Shown here in pieces: positions 47,601-56,629 of a stretch of 64,000 bases of DNA (its first letter is position 1; every line of letters starts with the position of its first letter). The DNA comes from a beta proteobacterium MWH-UniP1 (GTDB lineage Bacteria; Pseudomonadota; Gammaproteobacteria; Burkholderiales; Burkholderiaceae_A). Location of the stretch: the NCBI GenBank assembly GCA_036362785.1, contig CP143625.1, forward strand, positions 1,675,401-1,739,400, written 5' to 3'. The translations under genes and the position numbers were made by a program. The notes under the pieces are model-generated. The model was not told the DNA's origin, did no database searches, and was given only the letters and a program-made list of their open reading frames with translations.

Positions 47601-48584
47601 TTATTCCTTTGGTGCGCCGGAGTCACGAACAATGCCTTCGTAGCGCTTGATTTCAGAAGCGGCGAATTTACCAAACTCATCTGCAGTACCACCGCCAATC
47701 TCTGCACCAAGTTCATGCAGACGCTTACGCACTTCCGCATTCTGCAGTGCCTTGTTGAATTCCTTGTTCAGTCGGGCCACCACGTCTGCAGGTGCATTAG
47801 CAGGCAGCATCACACCGTACCAGGCCGACGCCAGCATGGGGAAACCCGCTTCAGCAAATGTAGGCACATTGGGCAACACTTCGAGCCGCTTTTTAGAGGC
47901 GACCGCGAGTGGCTTAAGACGGCCCGCACGCACACTACCCAACGAGCCCGTGTCCACCATCATGTCGATATGTCCCGCAATCAGGTCCACCGCAGCGGGG
48001 CCGCTGCCCTTGTAGGGCACATGCCGAATATCAATACCCGTAATGGTTTTAAAGTTGGCGCCCGCCAAATGCTGCGAACCACCAATGCCAGCAGAGCCAT
48101 AGGTGTACTTGCCCGGCTCTTTTTTCGCAGCATTCACAATGTCTTTGATCGAATTCCAAGGCGAATTCGCCGGTACCACCATCACATTGGGCACGGATGC
48201 AACAAACACAACCGGCGTGAAGTCTTTATTTACATCAAAGCCCTGGCTCTTATACAAGTGGGGGCCTGCTGCGTGAGTCGAACTGGTGGTTAACAAAATC
48301 GTATAACCATCCGCTTTTTCCTTAACAAATGCTGCTGTGCCGATATTGCCGCCAGCACCACCTTTGTTTTCCACCACCACCGACTGGCCGAGCGACTGTG
48401 ACAGGGTCTGCGCCAGAATCCGTGCAATCTGGTCGGTTGCACCACCCGGCGCCCAGGGCACCACAAACTTGATTGGCTTAGAGGGATAGGTGTCCGCCAT
48501 GGCCGTGGTCGGCATGGCGACAGCAAGGGATGACAGCGCAACAGAGAACAAAGAAGTCACAACAAGAGTTCGACGTTTTTGCAT
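47601..48584 (-). CDS. Tripartite tricarboxylate transporter (Bug/TctC) substrate-binding protein, second copy
   Basis: Periplasmic Bug-family protein, about 327 residues from ATG 48584 (TAGGAG upstream; the frame back to 48701 is rejected). It has a signal peptide (MQKRRTLVVTSLFSVALSS to AMADT), YPSKPIKFVVPWAPGGATDQ, VENKGGAGGNIGTAAFVKEK and VPYKGSGPAAVDLIAGHIDM. It forms an operon with the RraA-like gene. It is only distantly similar to the first Bug protein at 10.2 kb, so the two are unlikely to be a recent duplication. Confidence 0.92.
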   Translation of the reverse strand: MQKRRTLVVTSLFSVALSSLAVAMPTTAMADTYPSKPIKFVVPWAPGGATDQIARILAQTLSQSLGQSVVVENKGGAGGNIGTAAFVKEKADGYTILLTTSSTHAAGPHLYKSQGFDVNKDFTPVVFVASVPNVMVVPANSPWNSIKDIVNAAKKEPGKYTYGSAGIGGSQHLAGANFKTITGIDIRHVPYKGSGPAAVDLIAGHIDMMVDTGSLGSVRAGRLKPLAVASKKRLEVLPNVPTFAEAGFPMLASAWYGVMLPANAPADVVARLNKEFNKALQNAEVRKRLHELGAEIGGGTADEFGKFAASEIKRYEGIVRDSGAPKE

Positions 48585-48801
48585 GATAAAAACTCCTAAA
48601 CGAAAAAAAGCGGCTGAATTGCCGCCTTTGCCAAGCACTTTGGACGAGCCTAAGTTTATCCCAGCCCCAGGACTCATAAATTTGATCTGCTGCAAGCGCA
48701 CACGACATAAAAAGCAAAAAAACTACTGCTAAGATTCCGGTCAAGTTCAGTACTAAAGCGGTACAAGATTCTCGATTTCACGTTCCATCAAAGGAGTTGG
48801 T

Positions 48802-50106
48802 ATGACATTTCCCAGACTTCGCCGCAGCCTGCTGTCTGTTGTGATCGCGGCAACCCTTCCCTCTGCAGTCTTGGCCGAGACCATCTCGGTTGTCACCTCG
48901 TTTCCAAAAGAACTCACTGCCGCTTATAAAAAAGCATTTGAGGCAAAGTACCCCAACGACAAGCTAGAAATTCTGAACAAAAACACCGCGGCCGGTATTG
49001 CCTATGTTCGTGAGCAGCCGGCGGGCTCACGGCCCGAAGTGTTTTGGGCATCCGCGCCTGATGCATTTGAAGTCTTATCCAGCAGCAAATTACTCACCAA
49101 GATCGGCGCAGGCAATCCCGCTATTCCCGCCAAAGTCGGCAACTATCCGGTAAATGACCCCGAGGGCTTTTATCGCGGCCAGGCGCTGGCTGGTTATGGC
49201 CTGATGTGGAACACCCGTTACATGGCGGCCAACAAACTGCCCGCCCCTAAAGAGTGGGCTGACTTGGTCAAACCCGTCTATTTCGGCCACTTGGCCATCT
49301 CTAGCCCATCACGCTCGGGCACAACCCACCTCACGGTGGAAACCATCTTGCAAGGCGAAGGCTGGACCAAGGGCTGGGCACAGTTGCTCGCCATTTGTGG
49401 CAACAGCGCCGCGATTACTGAGCGCAGCTTCGGTGTGCCCGATGGTGTGTCCAACGGCCAATACGGCATTGGTCTGGTGATCGACTTCTTTGGTTTAGCC
49501 GCGAAGAACTCGGGCATGCCCGTTGAATTCGTTTACCCATCTGTCACGTCGATTGTTCCAGCCAATATTGGTTTAATTGCGGGTGCCAAATCACCCGAGG
49601 CTGGCCGCCGCTTTATTGAATTCACACTCTCTGAAGAAGGCCAGATGCTCTTGCTGCAAAAAGACATCAGCCGTCTGCCGGTGCTGCCATCGATTTATGC
49701 CAAGGCCCCAGCCGGCTACCCCAATCCATTTGGCGGCAACATCAAGGCCAAGGTGAACTTCAACTCCAACTTGTCGGAAGCCCGTTACATGGTGGTCCGC
49801 TCCATGTTCGACCAAATGATTACCTTTCGTCACAAGGAATTGGTGGCTGCAACAAAGGCCATTCATGACGCCGAAAAACGCATTGGCGGCAAATCAAATC
49901 CGCGACTCGAAGAAGCGAAGAAGCTCGCCTTTTCTCCAGTGGTCGATGACAAGCAAGTGACCGATGCCAAACTCTTGGCACTCTTTAAAGCTGAAAAATC
50001 AGACGCAGAGGCCACCAAAAATAAGGCCAAGACTGAAGAAGAGTGGGCCACCAAGGCCAAGGCCAACTACGCCAAAGCCATTGAGATTGCCAACGCCGTA
50101 AAATGA
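48802..50106 (+). CDS. Iron(III)/phosphonate-type ABC transporter substrate-binding protein
   Basis: Type 2 periplasmic binding protein (434 residues) with signal peptide ending about VLAE, ISVVTSFPKELTAAYKKAF, FWASAPDAFEVL, GYGLMWNTRYMAANKLP and SRSGTTHLTVETILQGEGW. The last 100 residues (from about MVVRSMFDQMITFRHKEL) form a Lys/Glu-rich helical extension not found in ordinary FbpA proteins. The family covers Fe(III), 2-aminoethylphosphonate and polyamine-like substrates; ligand not determined. It heads an operon with a fused permease and an ATPase. Confidence 0.85.
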   Translation: MTFPRLRRSLLSVVIAATLPSAVLAETISVVTSFPKELTAAYKKAFEAKYPNDKLEILNKNTAAGIAYVREQPAGSRPEVFWASAPDAFEVLSSSKLLTKIGAGNPAIPAKVGNYPVNDPEGFYRGQALAGYGLMWNTRYMAANKLPAPKEWADLVKPVYFGHLAISSPSRSGTTHLTVETILQGEGWTKGWAQLLAICGNSAAITERSFGVPDGVSNGQYGIGLVIDFFGLAAKNSGMPVEFVYPSVTSIVPANIGLIAGAKSPEAGRRFIEFTLSEEGQMLLLQKDISRLPVLPSIYAKAPAGYPNPFGGNIKAKVNFNSNLSEARYMVVRSMFDQMITFRHKELVAATKAIHDAEKRIGGKSNPRLEEAKKLAFSPVVDDKQVTDAKLLALFKAEKSDAEATKNKAKTEEEWATKAKANYAKAIEIANAVK

Positions 50107-50125
50107 TCTAAGGCCGACCCCAACC

Positions 50126-50151
50126 AACACCCCCGCCATGTCGGGGGTGTT
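50126..50151 (+). other. Intercistronic hairpin after the binding-protein gene
   Basis: AACACCCCCG and CGGGGGTGTT form a perfect 10-base stem with loop CCATGT in the 59-base gap before the permease gene. No long T-run follows, so an mRNA-stabilising or partial-attenuation role is more likely than full termination. Confidence 0.7.
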
Positions 50152-50165
50152 GTCTTAAAACCAAC

Positions 50166-51854
50166 GTGAATCGTCGACACCACCCTGGCACCGTTGCAGT
50201 TGCGATTGCGATTGCCGCCTTTCTGATTGTCTTTCTGATCGGGCCAATTCTGTCCGTGATCTACACGGCATTTTCCGATGGCTCCGGCGGTTTCACGCTG
50301 TCGCACTTCGCCGCGTTTGCGGGCATCTCGCTCATGCGCGAGTCGTTTGCCAACAGCCTGTTTGTGGCTGGCATGACAGTACTTTTTGCCACCCTGATCG
50401 CTGTGCCCCTGGCTTATCTAACCATGCGGTTTCAATTCCGTGGGGCCGTGTTGATTCAAACCCTGGGGGTCTTGCCGCTGGTGATGCCGGCCTTTGTGGG
50501 CGCAGCGGCCATGCAGCTCATCTTTGGCCGCTCAGGTGCGGTCAATCTCATTTTGAATGACACGTTTGGCTTTGGCATCCCCGTTATGGAAGGGTTGTCG
50601 GGCATTATTTTTGTCGAAACGCTGCACTACTTTCCGTTTATTTTGCTGAATCTGTCGGCATCACTGGCGGCCATTGATTCCTCTATGGAGGAAGCCGGAC
50701 AAAATCTGGGGGCCTCGGGTTTTCGGCTCTTTCGCAAAGTTGTTTTTCCTTTGGCACTGCCTGGCTACATTGCTGGTGCATCGCTGGTCTTTATTAAAGT
50801 CTTTGACGACCTGGGCACGCCGCTGGTGCTTAATGTCACCAACATGCTGGCCCCACAGGCCTATCTGCGTGTGACATCGGTGGGCATTGAAGACCCGATT
50901 GGCTATGTGATCTGCGTGATCTTGGTCTTATTTTCCATTTTCGCCATGGGCGGGTCATGGTGGTTTGTCAAACGCAAAGACTATGCGTTGGTGTCTCGTG
51001 GTGGCGCCCAGGCCCCCAAACGAAAACTCAGCAGCTGGCAGACGGCACTGGCCTATGGCTGGATTATTGGCGTGTTGATGTTGGTGTTATCACCCCACAT
51101 TGGCATTTTGTTGATGTCCTTTTTCAAGGTCTGGAGCTTTAGCGTGCTGCCCGAGCAGTTCACGCTGGCCCACTACGCCACCGTGTTTACCGATGCCAAG
51201 CAGATGATCTGGAATACGCTGCTGTATTGCGGTCTGGCCGCATTTGTCGACGTGATCATCGGTGCTGCGATTGCGTATATCGTGGTGCGCACCACCATCC
51301 CAGGCCGGCAGATTCTGGATCACTTGGTCACCATCGCCCTGGCCATGCCGGGCTTGGTGCTGGGCATTGGCTATCTGCGATTCTTCCGCGGCGTTGAACT
51401 GCCCTTTGGCATTGGCGCCTTTACTGCCAGCTGGTTGGTCTTTGTGGTGGCGTATTCGGTGCGCCGCCTGCCCTATGCGCTGCGTTCCTGCATGGCAGCA
51501 CTCACCCAAGTCCACCCCGCACTCGAAGAAGCCGCAGAAAATCTTGGCGCAAGCCGCTGGCGCATCATCCGCCGGATTGTGGTGCCACTCATGATGGGTG
51601 GATTGCTCGCCGGCTTTGTGACCAGCTTTATTACTGCTGCCGCAGAAATTTCCGAAACGATTCTGCTCACCAGTAAAGAGAGCCTGGCACCAATGTCGTA
51701 CGGCATTTATCTGTATTTCCAATCGATCGCTGGCCGCGGCCCTGGGGCTGCACTGAGCGTGGTGGCCGTCACACTTGTGGCACTGGGCACCTATATCAGT
51801 CACCGTCTGGCCGCAGCCGCGACACCGCATCAGAAAGTGGGGGGCCGCGCATGA
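50166..51854 (+). CDS. ABC transporter permease, duplicated (FbpB/PhnV-type fusion)
   Basis: Inner-membrane permease of 562 residues with two homologous halves. Each half has a type I importer loop: EEAGQNLGASGFRLFRKVVF (about residues 175-195) and EEAAENLGASRWRIIRRIVV (about 455-475). A GTG start at 50166 gives MNRRHHPGTVAVAIAIAAF. About twelve hydrophobic segments are visible. The stop overlaps the ATPase start by four bases. This fused arrangement is typical of iron(III) transporters such as FbpB. Confidence 0.92.
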   Translation: MNRRHHPGTVAVAIAIAAFLIVFLIGPILSVIYTAFSDGSGGFTLSHFAAFAGISLMRESFANSLFVAGMTVLFATLIAVPLAYLTMRFQFRGAVLIQTLGVLPLVMPAFVGAAAMQLIFGRSGAVNLILNDTFGFGIPVMEGLSGIIFVETLHYFPFILLNLSASLAAIDSSMEEAGQNLGASGFRLFRKVVFPLALPGYIAGASLVFIKVFDDLGTPLVLNVTNMLAPQAYLRVTSVGIEDPIGYVICVILVLFSIFAMGGSWWFVKRKDYALVSRGGAQAPKRKLSSWQTALAYGWIIGVLMLVLSPHIGILLMSFFKVWSFSVLPEQFTLAHYATVFTDAKQMIWNTLLYCGLAAFVDVIIGAAIAYIVVRTTIPGRQILDHLVTIALAMPGLVLGIGYLRFFRGVELPFGIGAFTASWLVFVVAYSVRRLPYALRSCMAALTQVHPALEEAAENLGASRWRIIRRIVVPLMMGGLLAGFVTSFITAAAEISETILLTSKESLAPMSYGIYLYFQSIAGRGPGAALSVVAVTLVALGTYISHRLAAAATPHQKVGGRA

Positions 51855-52921
51855 AATCCGTTGGCATCGACATCAAAAATATTGCTTTGTCATTTGGCAG
51901 CACATCGGTACTTAAAGACATTAGCCTCACCATTGCGCCCGGAGAGTTTTTTGCACTTCTGGGGCCGTCAGGTTCCGGGAAGTCCACACTCTTGCGATTG
52001 ATTGCCGGCTTTAATCAGCATCAGCACGGCGAACTCCTGATCGATGGCAAAGATGTCACGGGCACACCCCCATGGCTTCGCAATGTAGGCATGGTCTTTC
52101 AAAACTATGCACTGTGGCCCCACATGACCGTTTTTCAAAATGTGGCCTTTGGTCTAGAGGCCCGCAAGCTGCCCAGTGCCGAGATCGAGAAAAAAGTTCA
52201 GGCCGCACTCGAATTGGTGGACCTGGCCAGCTATGCCGATCGCAGACCGGGTCAACTATCAGGCGGCCAACAACAACGTGTTGCGATTGCACGCACACTG
52301 GCCATTGAGCCGCAGGTGTTGCTCTTAGATGAGCCACTATCCAACTTAGATGCGAAACTTCGCGCCCAGACCCGCCAAGAATTGGTACGGCTGCAGCGCC
52401 GCCTGGGCATCACCACCATTTTTGTGACCCACGATCAGGAAGAAGCGCTCACCACTTGTCAACGAATTGCCGTGATGGACCAAGGCATCATTCAGCAGGT
52501 GGGCACCCCCATGGAGCTCTTTGATTTCCCGGTGAACCGTTTCGTGGCCCAGTTTGTGGGCTCGGTGAACCTGTATTCTGGTGAGATTATTCGTGAAGGC
52601 GACGCACCAAGATTTAAATCAGACGCATTAGGGGACATTGTGTTGCCCCGTGGCTTGGCATTGCCCGCCCAGTCGGCCGATCTGGCCTTTCGGCCACACT
52701 CGGTGAGTTTTGCGCCGGATACAAGCGCCGATGCATTACACCTCACTGGCACCGTAGAAGATTCAGAATTTTTAGGTGAGTTTTTGCGCTATGACATTCG
52801 TGTGGCCGAAGCCATGATCAAGGCGGATATCCCGCATGCCCGCGGCGCTGTCCCACTGGCCACTGGCTCAACCGTGCAGTTGACCGTGCCGTCTTCAGAG
52901 ATTCGTTTCGTTAATCGCTAG
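51851..52921 (+). CDS. ABC transporter ATP-binding protein (iron/polyamine/phosphonate type)
   Basis: ATPase of 356 residues. Walker A is GPSGSGKSTLLRLIAGF, the signature QLSGGQQQRVAIARTLAIEP, and Walker B LLLDEPLSNLDAKLR, with FVTHDQEEALTTC. A C-terminal TOBE-like domain follows (about 280-356). GMVFQNYALWPHMTVFQNVA is typical of the FbpC/PotA group. It overlaps the permease gene. It is the last gene before the change in composition at 53 kb. Confidence 0.94.
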   Translation: MKSVGIDIKNIALSFGSTSVLKDISLTIAPGEFFALLGPSGSGKSTLLRLIAGFNQHQHGELLIDGKDVTGTPPWLRNVGMVFQNYALWPHMTVFQNVAFGLEARKLPSAEIEKKVQAALELVDLASYADRRPGQLSGGQQQRVAIARTLAIEPQVLLLDEPLSNLDAKLRAQTRQELVRLQRRLGITTIFVTHDQEEALTTCQRIAVMDQGIIQQVGTPMELFDFPVNRFVAQFVGSVNLYSGEIIREGDAPRFKSDALGDIVLPRGLALPAQSADLAFRPHSVSFAPDTSADALHLTGTVEDSEFLGEFLRYDIRVAEAMIKADIPHARGAVPLATGSTVQLTVPSSEIRFVNR

Positions 52922-52942
52922 CAAACCGCCAAGTTAGCATAA

Positions 52943-53161
52943 CGGGCCCAATCGGCGTTCAATTCGATTGATGGCCGCGCGGGCCCTGAGTACCGGTATC
53001 TTCGCTCACCAGTGGGGAGACTACATAAGGAGCTACCCGAGCGGCTGAATTTGGCGCTATCGACATTTCCAACAACCCCTGACGGACTAGTACCTGAACC
53101 AGATTGGGTTACTCTGGGGTTCGTCGGGGCCGGTGGGTCTGAAGAATGGGTGGATTTTTAA
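52943..53161 (+). pseudogene. Possible coding remnant at the island boundary
   Basis: The gap between the ABC ATPase and the accessory operon has no intact gene. One plus-strand frame is open from 52943 to TAA 53159-53161 and reads protein-like sequence (LALSTFPTTPDGLVPEPDWV, then a Gly-rich stretch and EEWVDF) but has no start except GTG 53012. A second frame from ATG 52971 reads TGIFAHQWGDYIRSYPSG and then stops, as if a frameshift separated two parts of one gene. The family is not recognised. It may be a decayed gene fragment left at an insertion junction, or chance. Confidence 0.25.
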
Positions 53162-53168
53162 GCCAAAT

Positions 53169-53438
53169 CTATTTCCTCATCAGTTGACGCAAAATGTCGT
53201 CAGTATCTAAGGGTTTTTGTTGGGCGGGCGCTGACTGTGGCGCAGGGGCCGCTTGACCTGGTGAGGCACCGGGATCTTTAGCAGCGTCTTTCTCGCCAAC
53301 CAATGTTTCACCAACTCGTTTGCGGACTTCGGTAACCGTTTCCTGCGGGGTTGCATCACCCGAATACCATTTCTGTATAGCACCGAAGCCAAGATACAAC
53401 ACAGCCACCACAACGACAACCCCAATCAGCCTGAACAT
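53169..53438 (-). CDS. Small membrane-anchored protein, function unknown
   Basis: An 89-residue protein: one N-terminal hydrophobic segment (LIGVVVVVAVLYLGFGAIQ), then a soluble part with TVTEVRKRVGETLVGEKD, an Ala/Pro/Gln-rich stretch (about residues 57-73) and TDDILRQLMRK. It is the last gene of the nine-gene minus-strand operon, nine bases after the 415-residue gene. Topology suggests an inner-membrane anchor with a periplasmic domain. No family recognised. Confidence 0.7.
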   Translation of the reverse strand: MFRLIGVVVVVAVLYLGFGAIQKWYSGDATPQETVTEVRKRVGETLVGEKDAAKDPGASPGQAAPAPQSAPAQQKPLDTDDILRQLMRK

Positions 53439-53447
53439 GATAATTCC

Positions 53448-54695
53448 TTAATATCGACAAGTTAAAAATACCTCTCTTAACGACTTTAGATCTTTTGTAT
53501 CTACCGCAGGATCCAAACCGATCACCTTGATTTTCTCTTGGCTATCCGTCATTACTGCTTCTGAAAACAAATCGAACATTTTGATGGCGATTTGAACCAT
53601 GTAACGTAGATCGTAATCTTTTAAACGATCAAACATTGCTTTCGGTAGCTCGTTATTTTCAATTAACAATATCTTCTTATCAAACAAAACATTTTTTCTT
53701 TGCGCGTCAGAAACCTTGATAAAAAGTGACATTCCGCGGGCGTATAAGATATTCGCAATGTTAGATCCATTCGATTTTCGGAGCGCGCGATGCACGGTTA
53801 AGTCAATCACATAGTTATTTTCAAGCGGATCATTCAATCTCCCAAAAATCTTGCTAATGTTTGGAAACTTATTGAAACGTGAGGCAAGCGATCCATTCAA
53901 GACATCATTTTGTGCGAAAGGTAGTACTGAAATATCGGCCTTCTCCGCCAATGATGCTGTCAGTGCCTGGCCGAAAAACTGCTCATTGAGCGACTCTGAA
54001 ATTCCCAACTCTTTAATTACGGCCGCCGCTTCTGGAGTAATCGTTACTGAGTTGACCTTTAAGCGTTTCGGTAATCGCGCCTCGCGGAACTTCTTTGTCG
54101 CGACCTTTCGCCCAAAAACATTGACGAGAGAGTTATCTACTTCGAATACGAGTTTTTTAAAGTTTTGCGTCCTATCGGTGTCATTACCGATTTTCGCGAT
54201 TTCCCCCGACTGAACTCGAAAAGGAAAGCTATACAACACCCTTAAATCTCCGTCAGAACCGCCAGATCGAGGCAGATCGAGATAAAGCACTTGTGCGAGA
54301 GCATAGACAAAAGAGAGCTGGAAATCGCCCCCTCCCCCGTCGTTTGGCACCAGAATCATCTGCTCATAATCCAAAGACACCGTAAATATAAGCGCGGGAT
54401 CTGAATTCGCATCCATTAATTTCGCGGGATCTTCCGCTATGCCACCGGAATAGTTTTTTCCAAGCTGGGAGGTCAGTGCGAGAGCGAGCTTCGACTGCCC
54501 ACCACTTGCGTTTAGCGCCTTGGTCAGTATTGGAAAAGCCCGCGATACATCAGTATTAGGCACAGAAAACCCCATGCCACCCCACATAACCTGATCAGCT
54601 CTAGGGGGGCGTCCTGAGGACTGCGCGAATAACCTTAAAGGAATTGCCGAGGTAATAAGCGCCGTGGAAGCAGTTAACACGGTTCGACGTTTCAT
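53448..54695 (-). CDS. Exported protein, function unknown (possible Tat signal)
   Basis: 415 residues with an N-terminal signal MKRRTVLTASTALITSAIPL whose Arg-Arg followed by hydrophobic residues suits the Tat or Sec route, cleaved near LFAQS. The mature part has Gly-rich sequence at about 117-122 (NDGGGGDF) and alternating strands (FQLSFVYALAQVLYLDLPR, LRVLYSFPFRV, YVIDLTVHRALRK). It ends with DTKDLKSLREVFLTCRY. No catalytic motif or known domain was recognised. It is coupled by an eight-base gap to the upstream 443-residue gene, so it probably works with that product outside the cytoplasm. Confidence 0.75.
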   Translation of the reverse strand: MKRRTVLTASTALITSAIPLRLFAQSSGRPPRADQVMWGGMGFSVPNTDVSRAFPILTKALNASGGQSKLALALTSQLGKNYSGGIAEDPAKLMDANSDPALIFTVSLDYEQMILVPNDGGGGDFQLSFVYALAQVLYLDLPRSGGSDGDLRVLYSFPFRVQSGEIAKIGNDTDRTQNFKKLVFEVDNSLVNVFGRKVATKKFREARLPKRLKVNSVTITPEAAAVIKELGISESLNEQFFGQALTASLAEKADISVLPFAQNDVLNGSLASRFNKFPNISKIFGRLNDPLENNYVIDLTVHRALRKSNGSNIANILYARGMSLFIKVSDAQRKNVLFDKKILLIENNELPKAMFDRLKDYDLRYMVQIAIKMFDLFSEAVMTDSQEKIKVIGLDPAVDTKDLKSLREVFLTCRY

Positions 54696-54703
54696 TTAAT
54701 ACC

Positions 54704-56035
54704 TCAGAGATCTTTGGCGAGAGCCGTCGGCGGTAGTTGCGGGGTGGGTACACCGGCCTGCTTCGCGAGCTCTACCTGACGACGTCCAACACTACATGCG
54801 TCCCGGAAGTAACGGTTAATGTGTTCTCCCGATTCCATCGTACCCCCAATATCACCCGAAAAAAACTTTAGGGCAACCTCTACCGTAATCCCTTTTAGGG
54901 AGTTCAGGTTTTCCACCATCTTTTTGTTGGCATCAGCCAATTTGGCCTTCGCTTGATCATCAAGCTGCGGGTTTTTCGCTAGCAAAGATGTCACCTCCGA
55001 TTTGTATGCGGCTGACTGATTGGCAGCAACTTCAATAAGATTGGCTTCGCCAGATCCCTCTTTTTTAAGCATTTCCGCCTTGGCTCGAATTTCTGCCATA
55101 CGGGGGCCTGCCCCTAGAGCCTCAAGCGTCAACTCATCAATTTTTTTACCCTCACTCATCAGCGCGAGAGCTCGCTTATTGGTATCCGAAGATTTCGCTG
55201 CGGCCCGCTGCCTGTCAAAGTCCGCAGTCATTTGCTGACTCTGCTTCAGGAGTCCTAGATATTGATCTCGAGACTGCCAGTTTGGAAGATTGTTAAGCGC
55301 AAAAAAAATCGTCTGATCGGCTAACTTGACTGAATATTGCGAACTCGCACGTCCAATATAATTTGAAAAAGTCGAAATATTCTTTTGAGCGTAATCACCA
55401 AATAAATGATGACGCGCAATCAATGCGATACCCAAACCTGAATTATCCAGGCTGGATTTTCTCAGTATTTCGTGAGCCTTCCCCTTGTCTAAGGCGAGAT
55501 CAGGATATTGCATTAAGAGCATCGCGAGCAAGGTCTGTGCTTCGGTACGCTCAGATGGTTTGTCACCATCACGATAACCGTCTCCAGTCTCTGCATAGGA
55601 AATTACCTGTGCCAACATGGCCACAGAAGGGTTTGCATTGAAGGCCTCAGCCAAATCCCTAACGGTAGTGTCGTGAATGTCCGGAATATGAGCGCGAAGA
55701 TTTACAAAGGAGCCCTGATGGGATTTATTAATACCCTGAAGTAACCTTTGCTCTAAATCTGCACTTAGCTTGAAATATTTTCCTGCGATCACATCTGGTG
55801 CTGCCGAAAGTTTTTTCTCTTTAAAACTTGCCCCTAAAACCTGCTTACACGTGGAGTTAAAAGCATCGCCAGCGTTTGATGCTCCACCTTTTTGCCCAGG
55901 ACTCGCTGCAGCTGGTGATCCACCACCCTGCTGAATTTTCTTTAGCTTATCGTTTAACTTATCTAAGAAAGCGTGTGAAGGCGTTACTCCAACCGTCAAA
56001 AGGGTCGCAATAAACATTAGTCGTGTCTTTTTCAT
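54704..56035 (-). CDS. Exported helical-repeat-like protein, function unknown
   Basis: 443 residues with signal peptide MKKTRLMFIATLLTVGVTPS (cleavage near SHA). A Lys/Gln and Gly/Ala/Ser-rich spacer follows at about residues 24-57 (KLKKIQQGGGSPAAASPG). Mostly helical sequence continues: VRDLAEAFNANPSVAMLAQV, TEAQTLLAMLLMQYPDLALD, GLGIALIARHHLFGDYAQKN. Part of this could be an alpha-solenoid like TPR/Sel1, though no repeat was confirmed. It ends near ALAKDL. Position in the operon links it to the CsgG/LPP20-like genes. Confidence 0.75.
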   Translation of the reverse strand: MKKTRLMFIATLLTVGVTPSHAFLDKLNDKLKKIQQGGGSPAAASPGQKGGASNAGDAFNSTCKQVLGASFKEKKLSAAPDVIAGKYFKLSADLEQRLLQGINKSHQGSFVNLRAHIPDIHDTTVRDLAEAFNANPSVAMLAQVISYAETGDGYRDGDKPSERTEAQTLLAMLLMQYPDLALDKGKAHEILRKSSLDNSGLGIALIARHHLFGDYAQKNISTFSNYIGRASSQYSVKLADQTIFFALNNLPNWQSRDQYLGLLKQSQQMTADFDRQRAAAKSSDTNKRALALMSEGKKIDELTLEALGAGPRMAEIRAKAEMLKKEGSGEANLIEVAANQSAAYKSEVTSLLAKNPQLDDQAKAKLADANKKMVENLNSLKGITVEVALKFFSGDIGGTMESGEHINRYFRDACSVGRRQVELAKQAGVPTPQLPPTALAKDL

Positions 56036-56050
56036 TTTCTCACCAGATAA

Positions 56051-56629
56051 TTAAAGAGTGTCAATATAAATTTTCGGTGCTGCCGAGGGGGGCGCAGACT
56101 TTGGTTCAGCCGGCGGAGTTGAGGCACGCTGTGGAGGTGAAGTGCCTGCCCCACCCTCAATCATCCGCTTGGCTTGCTCCATCACATCACCCGTAGCCGA
56201 TGCCGACTGCGATGCCTCCCAATTAAGATTCGATCGTGATACCCAGACAAGAATAACCGTCTGTGTTCGACATTTTTTTGCTACTGATTGGACTCCATGG
56301 GAAATTAGTGCAGCAGACTCAGAAGGAGGGCTTACTAGTTTCGAGTAGGCTTTAATAAATTCACGATATGCATAAGTTCGAGCCATGGCACTTGCGGCCT
56401 GACCATTTAGACCATCTGCAGATAATTCCTCTACAGAAACCTTGTATGCGTATGTTGCATCGCTTTCTTTTGCGATCTCAGCAAAAGACCCGATCTTTGT
56501 TTTTGCAAAACCGGTGTCATCGCAAATGCGAGATTCGATGGGTTGATTTGAAGCAGCGTTTACAAAGCCCACCCACAAAAAACAAAAGGCGAGTAAACCC
56601 GCCTTTTGCATACCTTGATTAAAAATCAT
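56051..56629 (-). CDS. Exported protein with LPP20-like helix, function unknown
   Basis: 192 residues from ATG 56629 (AAGGG upstream); ATG 56611 would remove six residues. The signal peptide is hydrophobic LLAFCFLWVGFVNAAS. The mature part has ICDDTGFAKTKIGSFAEIAK, AMARTYAYREFIKAYSKLV resembling an LPP20-type Ala-rich helix, and a C-terminal Pro/Ser/Ala-rich tail (about residues 167-185). It overlaps the upstream 220-residue gene by 11 bases. A short, possibly linker-bearing partner of the neighbouring proteins is suggested. Confidence 0.7.
   Translation of the reverse strand: MIFNQGMQKAGLLAFCFLWVGFVNAASNQPIESRICDDTGFAKTKIGSFAEIAKESDATYAYKVSVEELSADGLNGQAASAMARTYAYREFIKAYSKLVSPPSESAALISHGVQSVAKKCRTQTVILVWVSRSNLNWEASQSASATGDVMEQAKRMIEGGAGTSPPQRASTPPAEPKSAPPSAAPKIYIDTL

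Noticed and set aside
52990-53090. tRNA-like GGAGCTACCCGAGCGGCTGAA stretch
   Set aside because: The start resembles a tRNA D-arm region, but no acceptor stem, anticodon stem or TTCRA loop follows at the right spacing. (Sequence shortened in description: key bases GGAG and CCGAGCGGCTGAA.)
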